A stretch of DNA of 64,000 bases from Silene conica. Taxonomy: Eukaryota; Streptophyta; Magnoliopsida; Caryophyllales; Caryophyllaceae. Of the stretch, positions 49,387-60,525 are shown piece by piece. Made by a program: the position numbers and the translations under genes. Within the stretch, counting starts at the first letter, position 1. Each line of letters begins with the position of its first letter. The stretch lies in assembly GCA_029255685.2 (NCBI GenBank), contig CM055312.2, forward strand, positions 24,894,203 through 24,958,202, given 5' to 3'. The notes under the pieces were generated by a model, which was given only the letters and a program-made list of their open reading frames with translations, was not told where the DNA came from and did no database searches.

Positions 49387-51515
49387 CTAATACATGTTAC
49401 TAAGGAACTTGTATAAAAAGAAAGCTAATCCTAAAGGATGGAAGAATAGGAATAGAAAACTCACAAAATTCGCGCTTCCCCAAACCAGAAGCTGAAACAG
49501 GTGGAATTTAACTCGATCGAGTAAAGTGGTACTACTCGATCGAGTGACTACTCCTTTATTTCCATTCGATCGAGTGAATTTGAACGGAAATTCACTCGAT
49601 CGAGTTATGCTCCGTCTTTGATCAGCTCGCTTTGCTTTTTTATTCTTTTTCTCTTTCGTATGCGTCCTGTTCCTGCATAAAACACCAACCACATGCAACG
49701 ACGCAACTACGAAAACTTAAAAATTGTCTGGGTTCACAAGTTGTCCAATTACGGATAAAAGTAAATTGTCTAAAACGCAAAACGAAAAAGTAGTCTAAGT
49801 CAAAAAAATTCAATTATCTATTACATTTTGCACGGGGTTGCAAACCCGGCTTTTATTAGAACAAGTTTAAAATCCTGTAACTAGGCTTCTGACTGAATGC
49901 AGTCACTTCAGCGGTCATCAGATTCACCACTAGCCTCCATAGTACAGAAATAGAAGGGCAACGGCTCATCACAGCATTGACCACACCATTTCCGACCCTC
50001 CATCGCAGCTTCCTCTTGGGTGGAACATAGTCTTCAAATCCTCCTCCAGGGTCTACTAATCTGTCCAGCCCTGTGTAAGAGGAAACAAGGCGATGTTCCT
50101 CCAGTTTGCTCCCAGATTGGGGCGGAGGTGTTAAAACAATAGTAGAAAATGATTTGACAGAAGGGATAAAGGATATTCTATAAAAAACAACAAGAGGAAT
50201 AGCATTACCGTCTATCGAATAGGAGCGATCAGCGTGTACCTTCTTATTATCACCCAAACCAGTTTTGGGTGATGAATCATTGATCACGACAATCACTGTA
50301 CTCGATCGAGCCAGGATATCACTCGATCGAATAACTTCCTAGTCAGTAGCAGTCGATCGAACACTTTCCTCATCAGCATCACTCGATCGAACAATCACCT
50401 TATTCGATCGAGTATTTTCCTCGCCCAAACCACTCGATCGAGCAGATTCACCTGTACCTAGCATGTTCGATTGAAAAGTGATAATGCCTCCATCTTCTAT
50501 GCTCTCATTTACTTCCATGAAGTCAAAGAGGGGATTTGGTATCATCTCGATGCTGATTATGTCCTCAAACATGGGATTCTCAAAGCAAGAATCCCACGAG
50601 AAATCATGTTCTTCATTTTCAATGTTGACATAGTGAGGTAGAGCATTATACAGGAAGTCATCATCTTCCTCATCAATACTCAACAATGGAGCAATAGGTG
50701 CAGCTTGATCTACCAAATCATTCGTGGAACAATCTGAAGCTAATTGAGAGACTTCAAATGCAAGTCGCTTAATTGAAGCTTCCTTTTCCCGAGTCTGAGT
50801 TGTCAAGGTTTCGATCAAAGACTTCAGCTCGCTAATGTCCGGGTTTCCTTCCTGCACGAAGTCTTTTTTCTTTTGATGAAGTACTCGATTGAGCACTTCC
50901 AGCCATAATATCACTCGATCGAGTGATCTTGTTCTCTTCATTAATCAATCGAGTAAGTGGTACTACTCGATCTAGAACATTTCTGTCAACTTCCCTCAAT
51001 CAACTGATTGGTGCAACTCGATCGAGGTCCTCCTCAGCAATATCACTCGATCGAGAATTTGAAGTACCTCGATCGAGTGATTGTCCACCATTTTCCCTCG
51101 ATCGAGTTAAATGATTCACTCGATCGAGTGTTTCCTCTCGTACAACAACATGAACATTGAGATTAGCGTTTTCAGTCTGAAACAGTAATTGTTCCTTCTG
51201 TTTCGCGTCTTGCATCAGTGGGTAAAGCTCGTCAAATGAGGCTCCTTGCTTTTACCTCTTATAAGCAAGGACTCTCTCGTTTTCAGCCAAACAAGAAGCA
51301 GGTAGATGACCCGCTTCACCACACCTTTCGCAGAATGTCTCTTGTTGCCTCGTAGAAAAGAACATAGGTGGACCCTCCCGAAGCATTCTTAATAAAACCT
51401 GTAGGGCCTATCAAAACAGCACTAGGGGAGAAGATAAGAACGATCTTAAGGAATTAAAAATTCCTTAAAACTAACACAAACTAAACAACCTAATAACGCA
51501 GATAAAATAATTGCC
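49387..51515 (-). pseudogene. Athila/Tat-like gag region remnant with palindrome-coded repeats
   Basis: On the minus strand, downstream of the primer site, lies a gag-type zinc knuckle CERCGEAGHLPASC (CX2CX4HX4C, near 51300-51345). It is followed by open stretches (50339-50941, 200 residues; 49856-50296; 51000-51215) rich in the short peptides LDRV, TRS and RSSD, which are what CTCGATCGAG-type palindromes encode in different frames. The 200-residue stretch has a probable coiled coil (LIETLTTQTREKEASIKRLAFEVSQL) and then an acidic part. No protease or polymerase was recognised. The remnant is broken; its original function beyond gag-like nucleic acid binding is unknown. Confidence 0.55.
50302..51135. 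repeat. CTCGATCGAG palindromes in the gag-side region
   Basis: About twelve CGATCGA-containing palindromes in two groups (50302-50450 and 50918-51130). A further group of four lies at 49511-49605. Confidence 0.85.
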
Positions 51516-51533
51516 TCCCCGACAACGGCGCCA
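51516..51533 (-). other. Primer-binding site of inner Athila-like element
   Basis: The minus strand reads TGGCGCCGTTGTCGGGGA, the site typical of Athila/Tat Gypsy elements, a few bases after the 5' LTR. Confidence 0.85.
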
Positions 51534-51539
51534 AAAATT

Positions 51540-53153
51540 TGATGCGTGTCGTTATGCACCAAAAATAAAGACCTAAGGCTACTAACTAGAAGCTAGTGGA
51601 AGTAGGGATCGTATCCACAAGGAGGTAAAATTCCATTTGCGATCTTAAATAGTTCAGTCACAAAAATCTGGGGTTTTGGATTGGTGAAACTAACTAAACA
51701 AGAAAAAAAAACAAAGAATAAAAGGAGATGATTAAAAACACGATTCTAAACGATGTAAAAGGGAATAAGTTGGGATTCAGGTCACCGCGGTAATTCATGT
51801 AATATAAAAGTGCTAAGTCAGTCAATTCTATGATAAGGTGGGAACGATTAATGTCCTTTCGGTCTGAAATCACCCTAGACTCCCCGATCAATCTTTTGAT
51901 CTTAGATAGGTTATATAGATTGTCCTAAGCAAGCCTACTCTACCAATCTTTCGATTCAGGCGGAGTTTTACAGATAAACCGGTCTCATGCATGCATTCAA
52001 TTAACAGGTTTTATAATTAGATTTCTTATAAACAAACCTCGTCACAAAAAAGACTAAACATGTGAATCTTACTACATTATTACCGCGATTCCCTCATCCT
52101 AACATATTACGAAATTAGCTACACATGGCTTGGGATTCTAAACTAACTATTGAGATGCGAGAAAAATAAGACATAATAAAAAGATCAAATAAACTAAAAG
52201 TAAGGGAGGATAACAAAAATAACAAAAGAACGAGACTTAAATTAAAAGGAAGAAAAGAGGTTACAGAAATTCCGAGTATAAGGCAAGAAGAATGAGCAAG
52301 AAAAGTTATCCCAAAAGTTACAGTGACAAGAACTAAGAGAGAGATGAAGAGTGGTGTGTGAGATGATGAATTTTACCTTAACCTCATCTCTTTTTATAAG
52401 AGAAATTAGGTTGAGGTAAAATCTAACCTAGACAAGTTACACGGAAACCAAGGCCCATTAGTGATTTACTCGATCGAGCTTCAAATCTACTCGATTGAGT
52501 AGATTAAGGACCAAAAGTATTCGATCGAGTGATTAAGGACTCGATCGAATGGATTAAAGACCAAAAACCCTCGATCGAATGGATTACAGATCAAAACCAC
52601 TTGATCGAATGGATTACAGATCAAAACCCCTCGATCGAATGGATTACAGACTCGATCGAGGACTTCTCGGCGAGTAATTCCTACTTCGTGCACTGAACTT
52701 CAAACGGCTGTCATTTCTTCATTACTTGCTCAAATCAAGCGTTCTTGGTGGCGTTGGAAAGCTAAGAGGATAAGATTTCATCTCCAATTAGAATCACTTG
52801 ATTATGTATTGTAAAACTCGAGATATGGCTCTCCAAAGTAGGCACCAGAAAATTGAAGTTCTTCCTTGTTGGCTTAGCTCCCATTCTTCATTTTTCACAC
52901 CTCAAATAGCCTTTCACCTGGACAACTTGCGCTTCCCAATGCTTATAATGTCTATTCCAACTTTCATCTTCTAAAAGAGTGTACTTAGGACAACTTTGGC
53001 TCCATTTTCATCACTTTCGCGCTTATTCCTACAAAATAGCAAGAAAAACACAAAGTAGCGTGTTCGGGGCATAAAGTGATATAAAATCACCTATAAAACA
53101 TAGAAATGCGTGCCAAAAAGGTACTGAAAAGTATATATAAAATGCACGCATCA
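51540..53153 (-). repeat. Right (5') LTR of inner Athila-like element
   Basis: 1614 bp. It contains GATCGTATCCACAAGG near 51608-51623, a motif shared by all the Athila-like LTRs here, a palindrome cluster (52464-52660) and a TATA-like box (minus strand CTTATAAAAA, 52391-52400) centred in an inverted repeat. Confidence 0.85.
52391..52400 (-). promoter_or_regulatory. TATA-like box of the 5' LTR
   Basis: CTTATAAAAA on the minus strand, about 760 bases into the LTR, with the palindrome cluster beginning about 65 bases upstream in element orientation. Confidence 0.55.
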
Positions 53154-53530
53154 GTAAAGTTCATTCCGACTCGACTATATGCAAAAATAAGCGTGCATTT
53201 TCTTGTACTTTTGAAAAAATAAATGAAAAAGATAAAATAAAATGAAAAAGAAAAATAAAATGAAAAAGAAAACTAAAAATGCATAAAGTAAACATGAATG
53301 CATGCCAAAAAAATGAAAAATGCAAACACAAAAGGATGCATTACTCTTCCCCAGACCAAAACAGACAATGTCCTCATTGGCTAAATTATATAAGTGGAAA
53401 GGGGGTACACAACCTAATACATGTTCCTACGGGATATATATACAAAACTAATAAAACAAAAATAAAAACAAAAAGATGGAAAAAGGAACAAGGGAACTCA
53501 CAATAGAGATGAAACTAGAGTAGTTGTCAT
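53154..53530 (-). mobile_element. Outer Athila-like element, internal region after the inner insertion
   Basis: Begins with the GTAAA duplication and resumes TTCATTCCGACTCGACTATATGC, matching 49165-49190 of the inner element. It fades at about 53510-53530, where Copia remains begin. Confidence 0.6.
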
Positions 53531-54212
53531 TAAGAGACATTTAATAAATGTCATTGTGTACCCAATCTAGTTTTTAGGTTTAGAGTTGTACTTTAATTAT
53601 GATCATTAAGTACACAAACTCTAAATAAAGAATGTAACTTGAAGTTTTGTGATAAGACACAAAGTGGGGTTTTACTTTTGTGATTAAAAGTGTTATATCC
53701 TTATAAACCATTATTCGGTATATGGTTAGCCCCTACAAATCAAGGATAATTATATTCTAAACACAGACTAGAATGATTTACATCAAACAGATTATGAAAA
53801 GCTCAATATGGTAACTCGGATCAAATCTTTATTATGGAATGATAAACGCACTAAGTCACTAGAATTAGCTAGTGCTCTTGAAACCATTAAATTATTAATA
53901 TTATGGTAAATGCGTATGTTATATTCAAAGCAAGAGGAATCGTGCCATTTTTGTTGAAAAAGGAGATCGACCATGTAAATCATTCATCTAGAGAAGGTGA
54001 ATCATACTTCTTTCCTTTTACCAACGATTTAGGTTGACACTAATGTGTTCACCTAATGAGGTATAAAATGATATCTTTGAAGAAGTTTAAAGATTTTCAA
54101 TCTGAAGTAGAAAGACCACGTGATTATAATATCAAATATTCACGATTCAGTCGTGACTGGAATATCTAAGTAATGGCTTTTGATATATACCAAAGAAAAT
54201 GTGTTATAGTAT
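53531..54212 (+). mobile_element. Copia remnant with integrase-like traces
   Basis: Short stretches such as KKFKDFQSEVE near 54080-54112 resemble the Copia integrase core seen at 3165-3190. Strongly decayed and broken in many places. Confidence 0.45.
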
Positions 54213-55570
54213 TGACACGGCTGTCGCAACCCTATCAAAAATAAAACCTAACCGGTCTCAAGTAAATGTAGCAGAGGTAGTCGGGTATCGTATCCACAGA
54301 GAGATGGGCATTCTATAGTGTACATAAGTCCGTCTGAAGTAACTGATTATGGGTTTGTTTGATTGATTACTAACGACTATGAGGAAAAGGGAAGAAGGGA
54401 GCAGGAAGAGAGAGCACTAGGATTGTCGTTTCACCATGGCTACTAAGTCCGAACTAATAGTCGTAAGACACCCTAAACTTGGTCTGTGGATAGTGAAAAG
54501 GTCCTTCCGGTCTGCTATTCGCCCTAAGACTATATTAACTTAGCTTCCGCCCTGATTAGTATGGTCCTATTAATCGTCGCAGAACTACCCCAATCCCAAT
54601 CTTCCGATCCAGGTCAAGAGGGTTTCTACACAGTCAATTGAGTGCGTCGACTCAAACATTTAACAGCTATAAAATGCGACGGATACATACAAACCAAATT
54701 GTGGGTATCCTAAACTAAACATTCAACCTACGCCATGCTTACCCTAAATCCTAGTAAGGAAATTAGCTACGCATGATTGTTGTAAGAACGATTATAACTA
54801 CGAAATGAATAATTAACAACATTACAGAAAATGAGAAAGAATTTAAATGAGAGTAGGAGAACTTAAATACCGAAATGGAGTAGCAACAAGAGTAAGGAAG
54901 AACAAAAATCCGATCCGAGCAATATAAGGAAATTGCAAAATCTAATCTAAAAATATAAAATTAAGAAGTAGCAGTAGTCGTGCGTTTCTGATTGTGTGAA
55001 TGATGATTAACCTCTGTTCTCGAATTGTTTATTTATAAAACAATTCCCAAACTGACGATGAATCCACAAGAGCAACTCAACAGTCAGCCGACTTCTCGAT
55101 CGAGAACAACAAGCTCTCAATCGAGAAGTTTTTTCCAAGTTAATTTGTTCGATCGAGGATAATTTGCTCTCGATCGAGATCTTGACTGACAACTCACTCG
55201 ATCGAGAATTTTCAGGTTAACTTCCTCTTGATCGAGCACAAAATTGCTCGATCGAGTACTTCTTCATGCAGGAAATGGTCGATCGAGACAGAAACCTTCT
55301 CGATCGAATGGTTTTGGTCAATTCGAGTGTCCTCGCATCCTTAAGGACTCCTTTCATGCATCTCGAGGCGGTAAGTTCCCACTACGACTCTCTTATGCAA
55401 GCTTGGAGGACCGTAAAAAGGCTGATTTCTATCCGCGCCGGCTCGTGCCTGCAAATGATGCAAAACAAACCAAAGTAGACTATTCGGGGGATATTTGTAG
55501 TAAAATACTACGGATTAAGCATAAAAATGTGTGCTAAAAAGGCTTAAAAGGTCTATATGAAATGCACACA
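54213..55570 (-). mobile_element. Athila-like solo LTR
   Basis: 1358 bp from TGACACGGCTGTCGC to AAATGCACACA. It shares GGTATCGTATCCACAGAGAG (54283-54302) with the other Athila-like LTRs. No primer site or purine tract adjoins it. It carries seven CGATCGA palindromes (55094-55310) and a TATA box (minus TATAAATA, 55030-55037) between perfect 9-bp inverted arms (GAATTGTTT/AAACAATTC). No target duplication could be confirmed, so it may be a truncated element rather than a true solo LTR. Confidence 0.65.
55030..55037 (-). promoter_or_regulatory. TATA box in inverted repeat, solo LTR
   Basis: TATAAATA on the minus strand, in the 7-base spacer region between perfect 9-bp arms at about 55022-55030 and 55038-55046. 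The palindrome cluster starts about 55 bases upstream in element orientation. Confidence 0.55.
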
Positions 55571-55656
55571 TTATTGGATAAGATGTGGTTAGAAGAAAAA
55601 TCAAACCATATTGGATATGGTTTAGATTTTATCAAGCTATATTGAGATGCTCGATT

Positions 55657-56060
55657 TGTTGGAGCATATGACTTCCACAGTTAGTGTGACTACAGTCTAA
55701 ATCTCTTTCAGGATAAAAAAATGGATACTTTGTATATTTATCAACTAATTAACGTAAATCAGTAACGGTTGACTTTACTAGAAGTTTGACGTTACTTTCA
55801 TACTAAGGGCGGTGATTAGTTGGTCTCTATCATTCACACCTATTAGATGGTTCCAAGAAATGTGATTATAAACTCATATATTACATAGATGCCTATATTG
55901 ACTAAATATTAGTCATGGAAATAATACGAATAATTATTTAGTACGATTAAATGATTATTAGGCGAAATGAATTAAAATGTTAATTTTAATTAAATATAAA
56001 TTTAATATTTATTAGTAATATAAGTTTTAATATACGATATTAAAATTAATTGAACTCAGC
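55657..56060 (+). repeat. Copia-type LTR, 5' part
   Basis: Starts TGTTGGAGC and is homologous to 57747 onward (TGTTGGGGC, then CACAGTTAGT and AAATCTCTTT-like blocks, then the TTTGACGTTACT block). It is lost near 56060, where Athila-like internal sequence begins. The 55571-55656 stretch before it is probably the 3' end of a Copia internal region. Confidence 0.5.
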
Positions 56061-57746
56061 AATGATGTCAAATGCAAACGAGTTATCAAGATGTCTGAAA
56101 AATAGTCGAATCGTTGACCTTGCTAGACCTTAAGTCTCAGACTCTCACGGGCCGCTCTTCTCTCATCAAAGCAAAGGGTATGCATATAAATGTGAGCAAG
56201 AGAGAAGGAAGATAAGAATCACTCACCTAACTACGACCTACGTGAACATGCATGCATAAGAGTATGAAAAACAATTCTGATCACCGTGCATAAACATTCC
56301 AACCAACCAAGGTCCAATCACATGCCGAGTCAAGCTAGCTCCGAAACATAACCGAATTACACATCCACTTCGAAACTCAAATGACAAGGATAACACATAT
56401 TATCGAAACTGGTAAACCACTCACTTTTAACCAAAGATCAACTCCTCAAAGAATAATATGAAGTACAGGAGGAACAGTTGAATCATAACACTTTTTCTCT
56501 TTTCTTCGTTTTTTTTCTTTTTTTTTCCATTTTTTCCATTTTTTTTCTTTTTCATCATTTTTTTCATTTTCAATGTGATTCCTTTTCTCACGGAAACGTA
56601 CTCCAATTAAAGGAAAATGAGCCAAACCAACACAAAGAATGATATACCCTTCGGAGACAATAAGTAAAGCTAGCTTGACGAGACAATAAGTAAAGCTAGC
56701 TTGACGGAAACATGTGACACCGGCCACTAACCCGAATGTTTACAGGTACAAAAGCAATTGAGATTCATACAAATGCAGGTTGATGAAAGTCACCAGTTTA
56801 AAATAAGCTCTATAACCTCAAAATATATGAGTAGGTTGCCAAACATGTCATGTTAAGTCTATTCATCCAGCATCAAATTCAGACATAAAACTCGTAAGAT
56901 CATGCAAAAGACTATGTTTAAGTAACAAATGTGCAGGGCTCAGATGATAAGCAGAAATGGGGCAAATAATTATTGTTCCGACTCAACCTAAAATGCAAAA
57001 TAAACGTGAAATTTTTTATTTTTGATTTTTATTTTTGAATTTTAAATGCAAGAAATGAAAAGCAAATGCATGCAAAATTGAAACGTGATATGAAAATGCA
57101 ATAAGACAAAATGCAGACACGAAATGGATACATAATCTCCCCAAACCAAACCGTACAATGCCCTCATTGTACAAAGGAAAGGAAAGAAAATGTAAACTAG
57201 AGAGGGAGTTGGAAAACTTACAAAAGAGCGCGTAACAAGGGCCTCCCCAAACTGAACTCAAACATGAGGTTTGGTAAGTGCTCGATCGACCGAAAAACAG
57301 CTCGGTTGATGAAGTTGCCCCTCGATCAAGGAAATAACTTCTCGATTGAGAACATTGGTAGCTAAAACTCTCGATCGAGCAACCAAAACAGTCGATCGAT
57401 CATATCCACAAGGGAGAAACTCTTGATCGAGCGAAAGGACCTCTCGATTGAGAACATTGCTACAAAACGCACCTAAAAACAAAATCAAAATTGTCTTATC
57501 GTACAAAACAAAGAAGAAAGCAATACGAAAAACAAAATGTCCAAAACAAATACAACTAAAACAGACGGGTTGCCTCCCGAAAAGCGCATGTTTATGAGGT
57601 CTCGCACGACTTATGAGCTTCAACCGTCAAACTCATCAATCTCGTCGAAAAAGAATACTTCGACGCATCCCACAACAGCATCCGGTCCATAATAATGTTT
57701 CACTTGGTGACCATTGACTTTGAAACGATTCCCTGCGGGCCCTTTT
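56061..57746 (-). mobile_element. Athila-like element, 3' non-coding region and pol end
   Basis: The same block order as in the other copies: the CTCTCACGGGCCGCTC block (56143-56158), a pyrimidine-rich stretch (56488-56560), the CACCAGTTTAAA region, and CTCGATCGA palindromes (57281-57440). At 57600-57746 the minus strand encodes NRFKVNGHQVKHYYG, a C-terminal Athila pol segment. Broken. Confidence 0.6.
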
Positions 57747-58560
57747 TGTTGGGGCTGGTGTCCTTGACAGTTAGTACAATGACTTATTAAATCTCTTAAA
57801 GGATCACAAGGGCATACTTCAGTATTATTATCAGTTGATCCACGTTTATCAATAACGGTTCGCTTGCTAGATAACTTTGACGTTATTGTCATACGGATGG
57901 CGGTGATCAACTGGTCCTTATAAGTCACACCTATAGGACACGTTTGAGAGATGTGAAGGTATGAAAATACTGTCACATTTATGCCGAATACGACTAAACA
58001 ATTAGTCAGAGGTATTGACTATTAAATTAGTCAATGAAATGTTGAGATAATTATTTAATACGGATTAAATAATTTTAGCTAATACGGATTACATGATTAA
58101 TTCGTAAATTAAATATAAACAGTTATATTTAATTAAATATTGAATTCGTGTATTAATATAAGCAGTTATATTAATTGAGCTAATTATACAATATCGTAAT
58201 TTTCTTATCAGACCATTATTAATGTATCGACTGCATTAATATCTGATAACATGTATACGATTTATAATTAAAACCCGCGGCTTATATTTTAGCTTTAGGG
58301 TCGAATCACACATGAGAATAAGGTAAGAGTGGAAAGCCCACTCTCACCCTACACTGAGTTCGGCCGAAATAAGGTTACAAAAGGAGAGTAATTCTCCTTT
58401 TGTCAACTACTGGTAATTCATTATTTACAGACATTAGGGTTTTGAGAGCAGCTTTCTCCCAAAACCTAGATTTCACATCTATAAACTCACAAAAGCTCTC
58501 CCCATATTGCAAGGCAATTGGAGAGTATTTCTAACACACGCGACATCATCTCAGACGGGT
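57747..58560 (+). mobile_element. Copia-type LTR inserted in Athila pol
   Basis: Begins TGTTGGGGCTGG and separates two pieces of the minus-strand Athila pol. It shares the CAGTTGATCCACG and TTTGACGTTATTGTC blocks with 37696 and 55738. The 3' border is uncertain (58530-58620) and no target duplication was confirmed. Confidence 0.5.
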
Positions 58561-59040
58561 CTTGGGTGCAAGTTATAGGAGGGAATTTCTGTTAATTCCT
58601 GTTCTTAGGCCATTCGCGCAAGGACCTAAAGTTGTGCTCTTTACCTTTCGTTTTATGTTTTTCATCTTATGACCATATTCACGTGTAAACTTTTCGTTAT
58701 AATCCTGTATTTCAAAGGGTGAATACACGTTTATTCCGTACACTTTTATCTCAACAGAACCAAATTGGTTAACACTGGTCACTGTATACGGTCCACTCCA
58801 TCTAGACCTCAACTTCCCTTGAAATAATCGAAACCGGGAGTTAAATAGCAAACCTTTTGTCCAACATGAAATTCCCGAGGTACAATCCGCTTGTCGTGCC
58901 AGCGCTTAGTCTTCTCCTTGTAAATGCGAGAACTATCATAGGCGTTAAGTCGAAATTCTTCTAGCGCATCTAGCTGCAACAAACGCTTCCCACCACACAG
59001 GTTAGCATCATAATTAAGCTGGCGGATAGCCCACCAAGTG
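58561..59040 (-). pseudogene. Athila-like integrase C-terminal remnant
   Basis: The minus strand encodes [37 protein letters not shown] and [15 protein letters not shown], conserved blocks after the Gypsy integrase core in Athila-type elements. The rest of pol is missing upstream. Broken. Confidence 0.8.
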
Positions 59041-59247
59041 ATATGCCGTATTTAGTACGGGTTTAAGAGGCGTGAGTTAGTTGGATAAACATGATATAAA
59101 TGGGTTGTTAGAAGGATAATTGCATTAAGATCCATATTGAGTTGTTGGCACTATTTTGGGAATTTTAGAAGAGATTATGGATCAATGAAGTGTAGATATC
59201 TTTTGGCTTTGAGTATTCGTTAATCATGGATAGGGTAGGGTGCATAA
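59041..59247. other. Unassigned spacer
   Basis: About 200 bases between the Athila remains and the CACTA terminus. Nothing recognised. Confidence 0.4.
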
Positions 59248-59261
59248 CACTACAAGAATTA

Positions 59262-59545
59262 CCCCAGATAGCGACCAAACCTGCCACCGCAATGGTAGTC
59301 GCAAATTAGCGACCGAACAAAAAAAAGCGGGCGACCGATTTCGGTCGCTACATGTAGCGACCAAAAGCCTATCCCAATGTTATCCGAAAAAATCCGCGGG
59401 AATCCAAAAAGTACCATTGCGCCAGTTTAGCGACTGAATTTGGCGACCGAATTCAGTCGCTAAATGTAGCGACCGAATTTAGCGACAGTCGCTAAATTTA
59501 GCGACCGAATTCAGTCGCTAAATTTAGCGACCGAATTCGGTCGCT
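59262..59545. repeat. CACTA subterminal repeats
   Basis: About a dozen and a half copies of TAGCGACC or GGTCGCTA, in both orientations and often paired head to head as AGCGACCGAATTCGGTCGCT. Such arrays are bound by the CACTA accessory protein in the known En/Spm system. Confidence 0.85.
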
Positions 59546-59789
59546 AACCCCCTGTTATATTTTTTTTCTCGCCTCTTCAACCCGTCATTCCCATTGCGTA
59601 AGTTTGAAAAAGAAAAAAACCTCAAACCCCCTCCTAACCCGTCGACCGATAGTGCTTATACCGGACCACCGCAACGCCACCGGACCACCCACCACCGCCG
59701 TTCACCTACATTTTACTCCTTTTTCAGGTTTGTGTCGATTTACTAACTTTATTTATGTATTAAATCCGATCTCTTTATAGTATTATTGT

Positions 59790-60350
59790 AATTCAAACAA
59801 GTAATTAGATTATTAGGATGCTTTTAGTTAGTAATTAGATTATTAGGATGCTTTTAGTTAATAATTAGATTATTAGGATGCTTGTAGTTAGTAATTAGAT
59901 TATTAGGATGCTTTTTAGGATGTTTTGAGTTAGTTAATTGAAAAAAAATTGGGTGTTATTGTGATTAGGGTTAGAAATTGGGGAACATTGGATTATGATT
60001 TTAGTTAGTAATTAGATTATTAGGATGTTTTTAGGATGTTTTTAGTTAGTGAATTGAAAAAAAATTGGGTGTTATTGTGATTAGGGTTAGAAATTGGGGA
60101 AAATTGGATTATGATTTTAGTTAGTAATTAGATTATTAGGATGTTTTTAGTATGTTTTTAGTTAGTGAATTGAAAAAAATTGGGTGTTATTGTGATTAGG
60201 GTTAGAAATTGGGGAAAATTGGATGATGATTTTAGTTAGTAATTAGATTATTAAGATGTTTTTAGGATGTTTTTAGTTAGTTAATTGGAAAAAAATTTGG
60301 TGTTATTGTGATTTGGGTTAGAAATTGGGGAAAATTGGATGATGAGTATA
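59790..60350. repeat. Two-tier tandem repeat in the CACTA leader
   Basis: First about four units of 33-36 bases (GTAATTAGATTATTAGGATG, then CTTTTAGTTA, 59800-59915). Then about four units near 115 bases, each with that same core plus ATTGGGTGTTATTGTGATT and GGGTTAGAAATTGGGG (59885-60350). Confidence 0.8.
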
Positions 60351-60525
60351 GTTAGTAATTAGATTTCTAGGATGATTTTGTGATGTTAATTATTATGTTT
60401 GTATGTTATTGTAAGTTATTGTGAATATTTTTCGTGCAAGAATTGAATGACTATTGACCTAGTACCCGTTCATGAATTACTCGTTAGGAGAAATTCATGA
60501 ATAGTCCCCATTTTGGGACTGTCTT

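Larger units (their letters stand above)
45219..53153 (-). mobile_element. Athila/Tat-like Gypsy element, inner copy, complete ends
   Basis: LTRs at 45219-47365 and 51540-53153 (TGATGCGTG to CACGCATCA) are flanked by the duplication GTAAA (45214-45218 and 53154-53158). On the minus strand a TGGCGCCGTTGTCGGGGA primer site follows the right-hand (5') LTR, and a GGTTTGGTTTGGGGAA tract precedes the left-hand (3') LTR. The internal region is 4.2 kb, with a gag-type zinc knuckle but no protease, reverse transcriptase or integrase recognised, so it is a broken or non-autonomous member. It contains a TRIM (in the left LTR) and a hAT MITE. The LTRs differ by a few percent by eye, an age in the low millions of years. 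It inserted into the related outer element. Confidence 0.85.

Noticed and set aside
49856-50296. Host gene of 146 codons
   Set aside because: Inside the Athila-like element next to palindrome-coded repeats and a gag zinc knuckle; treated as element sequence.
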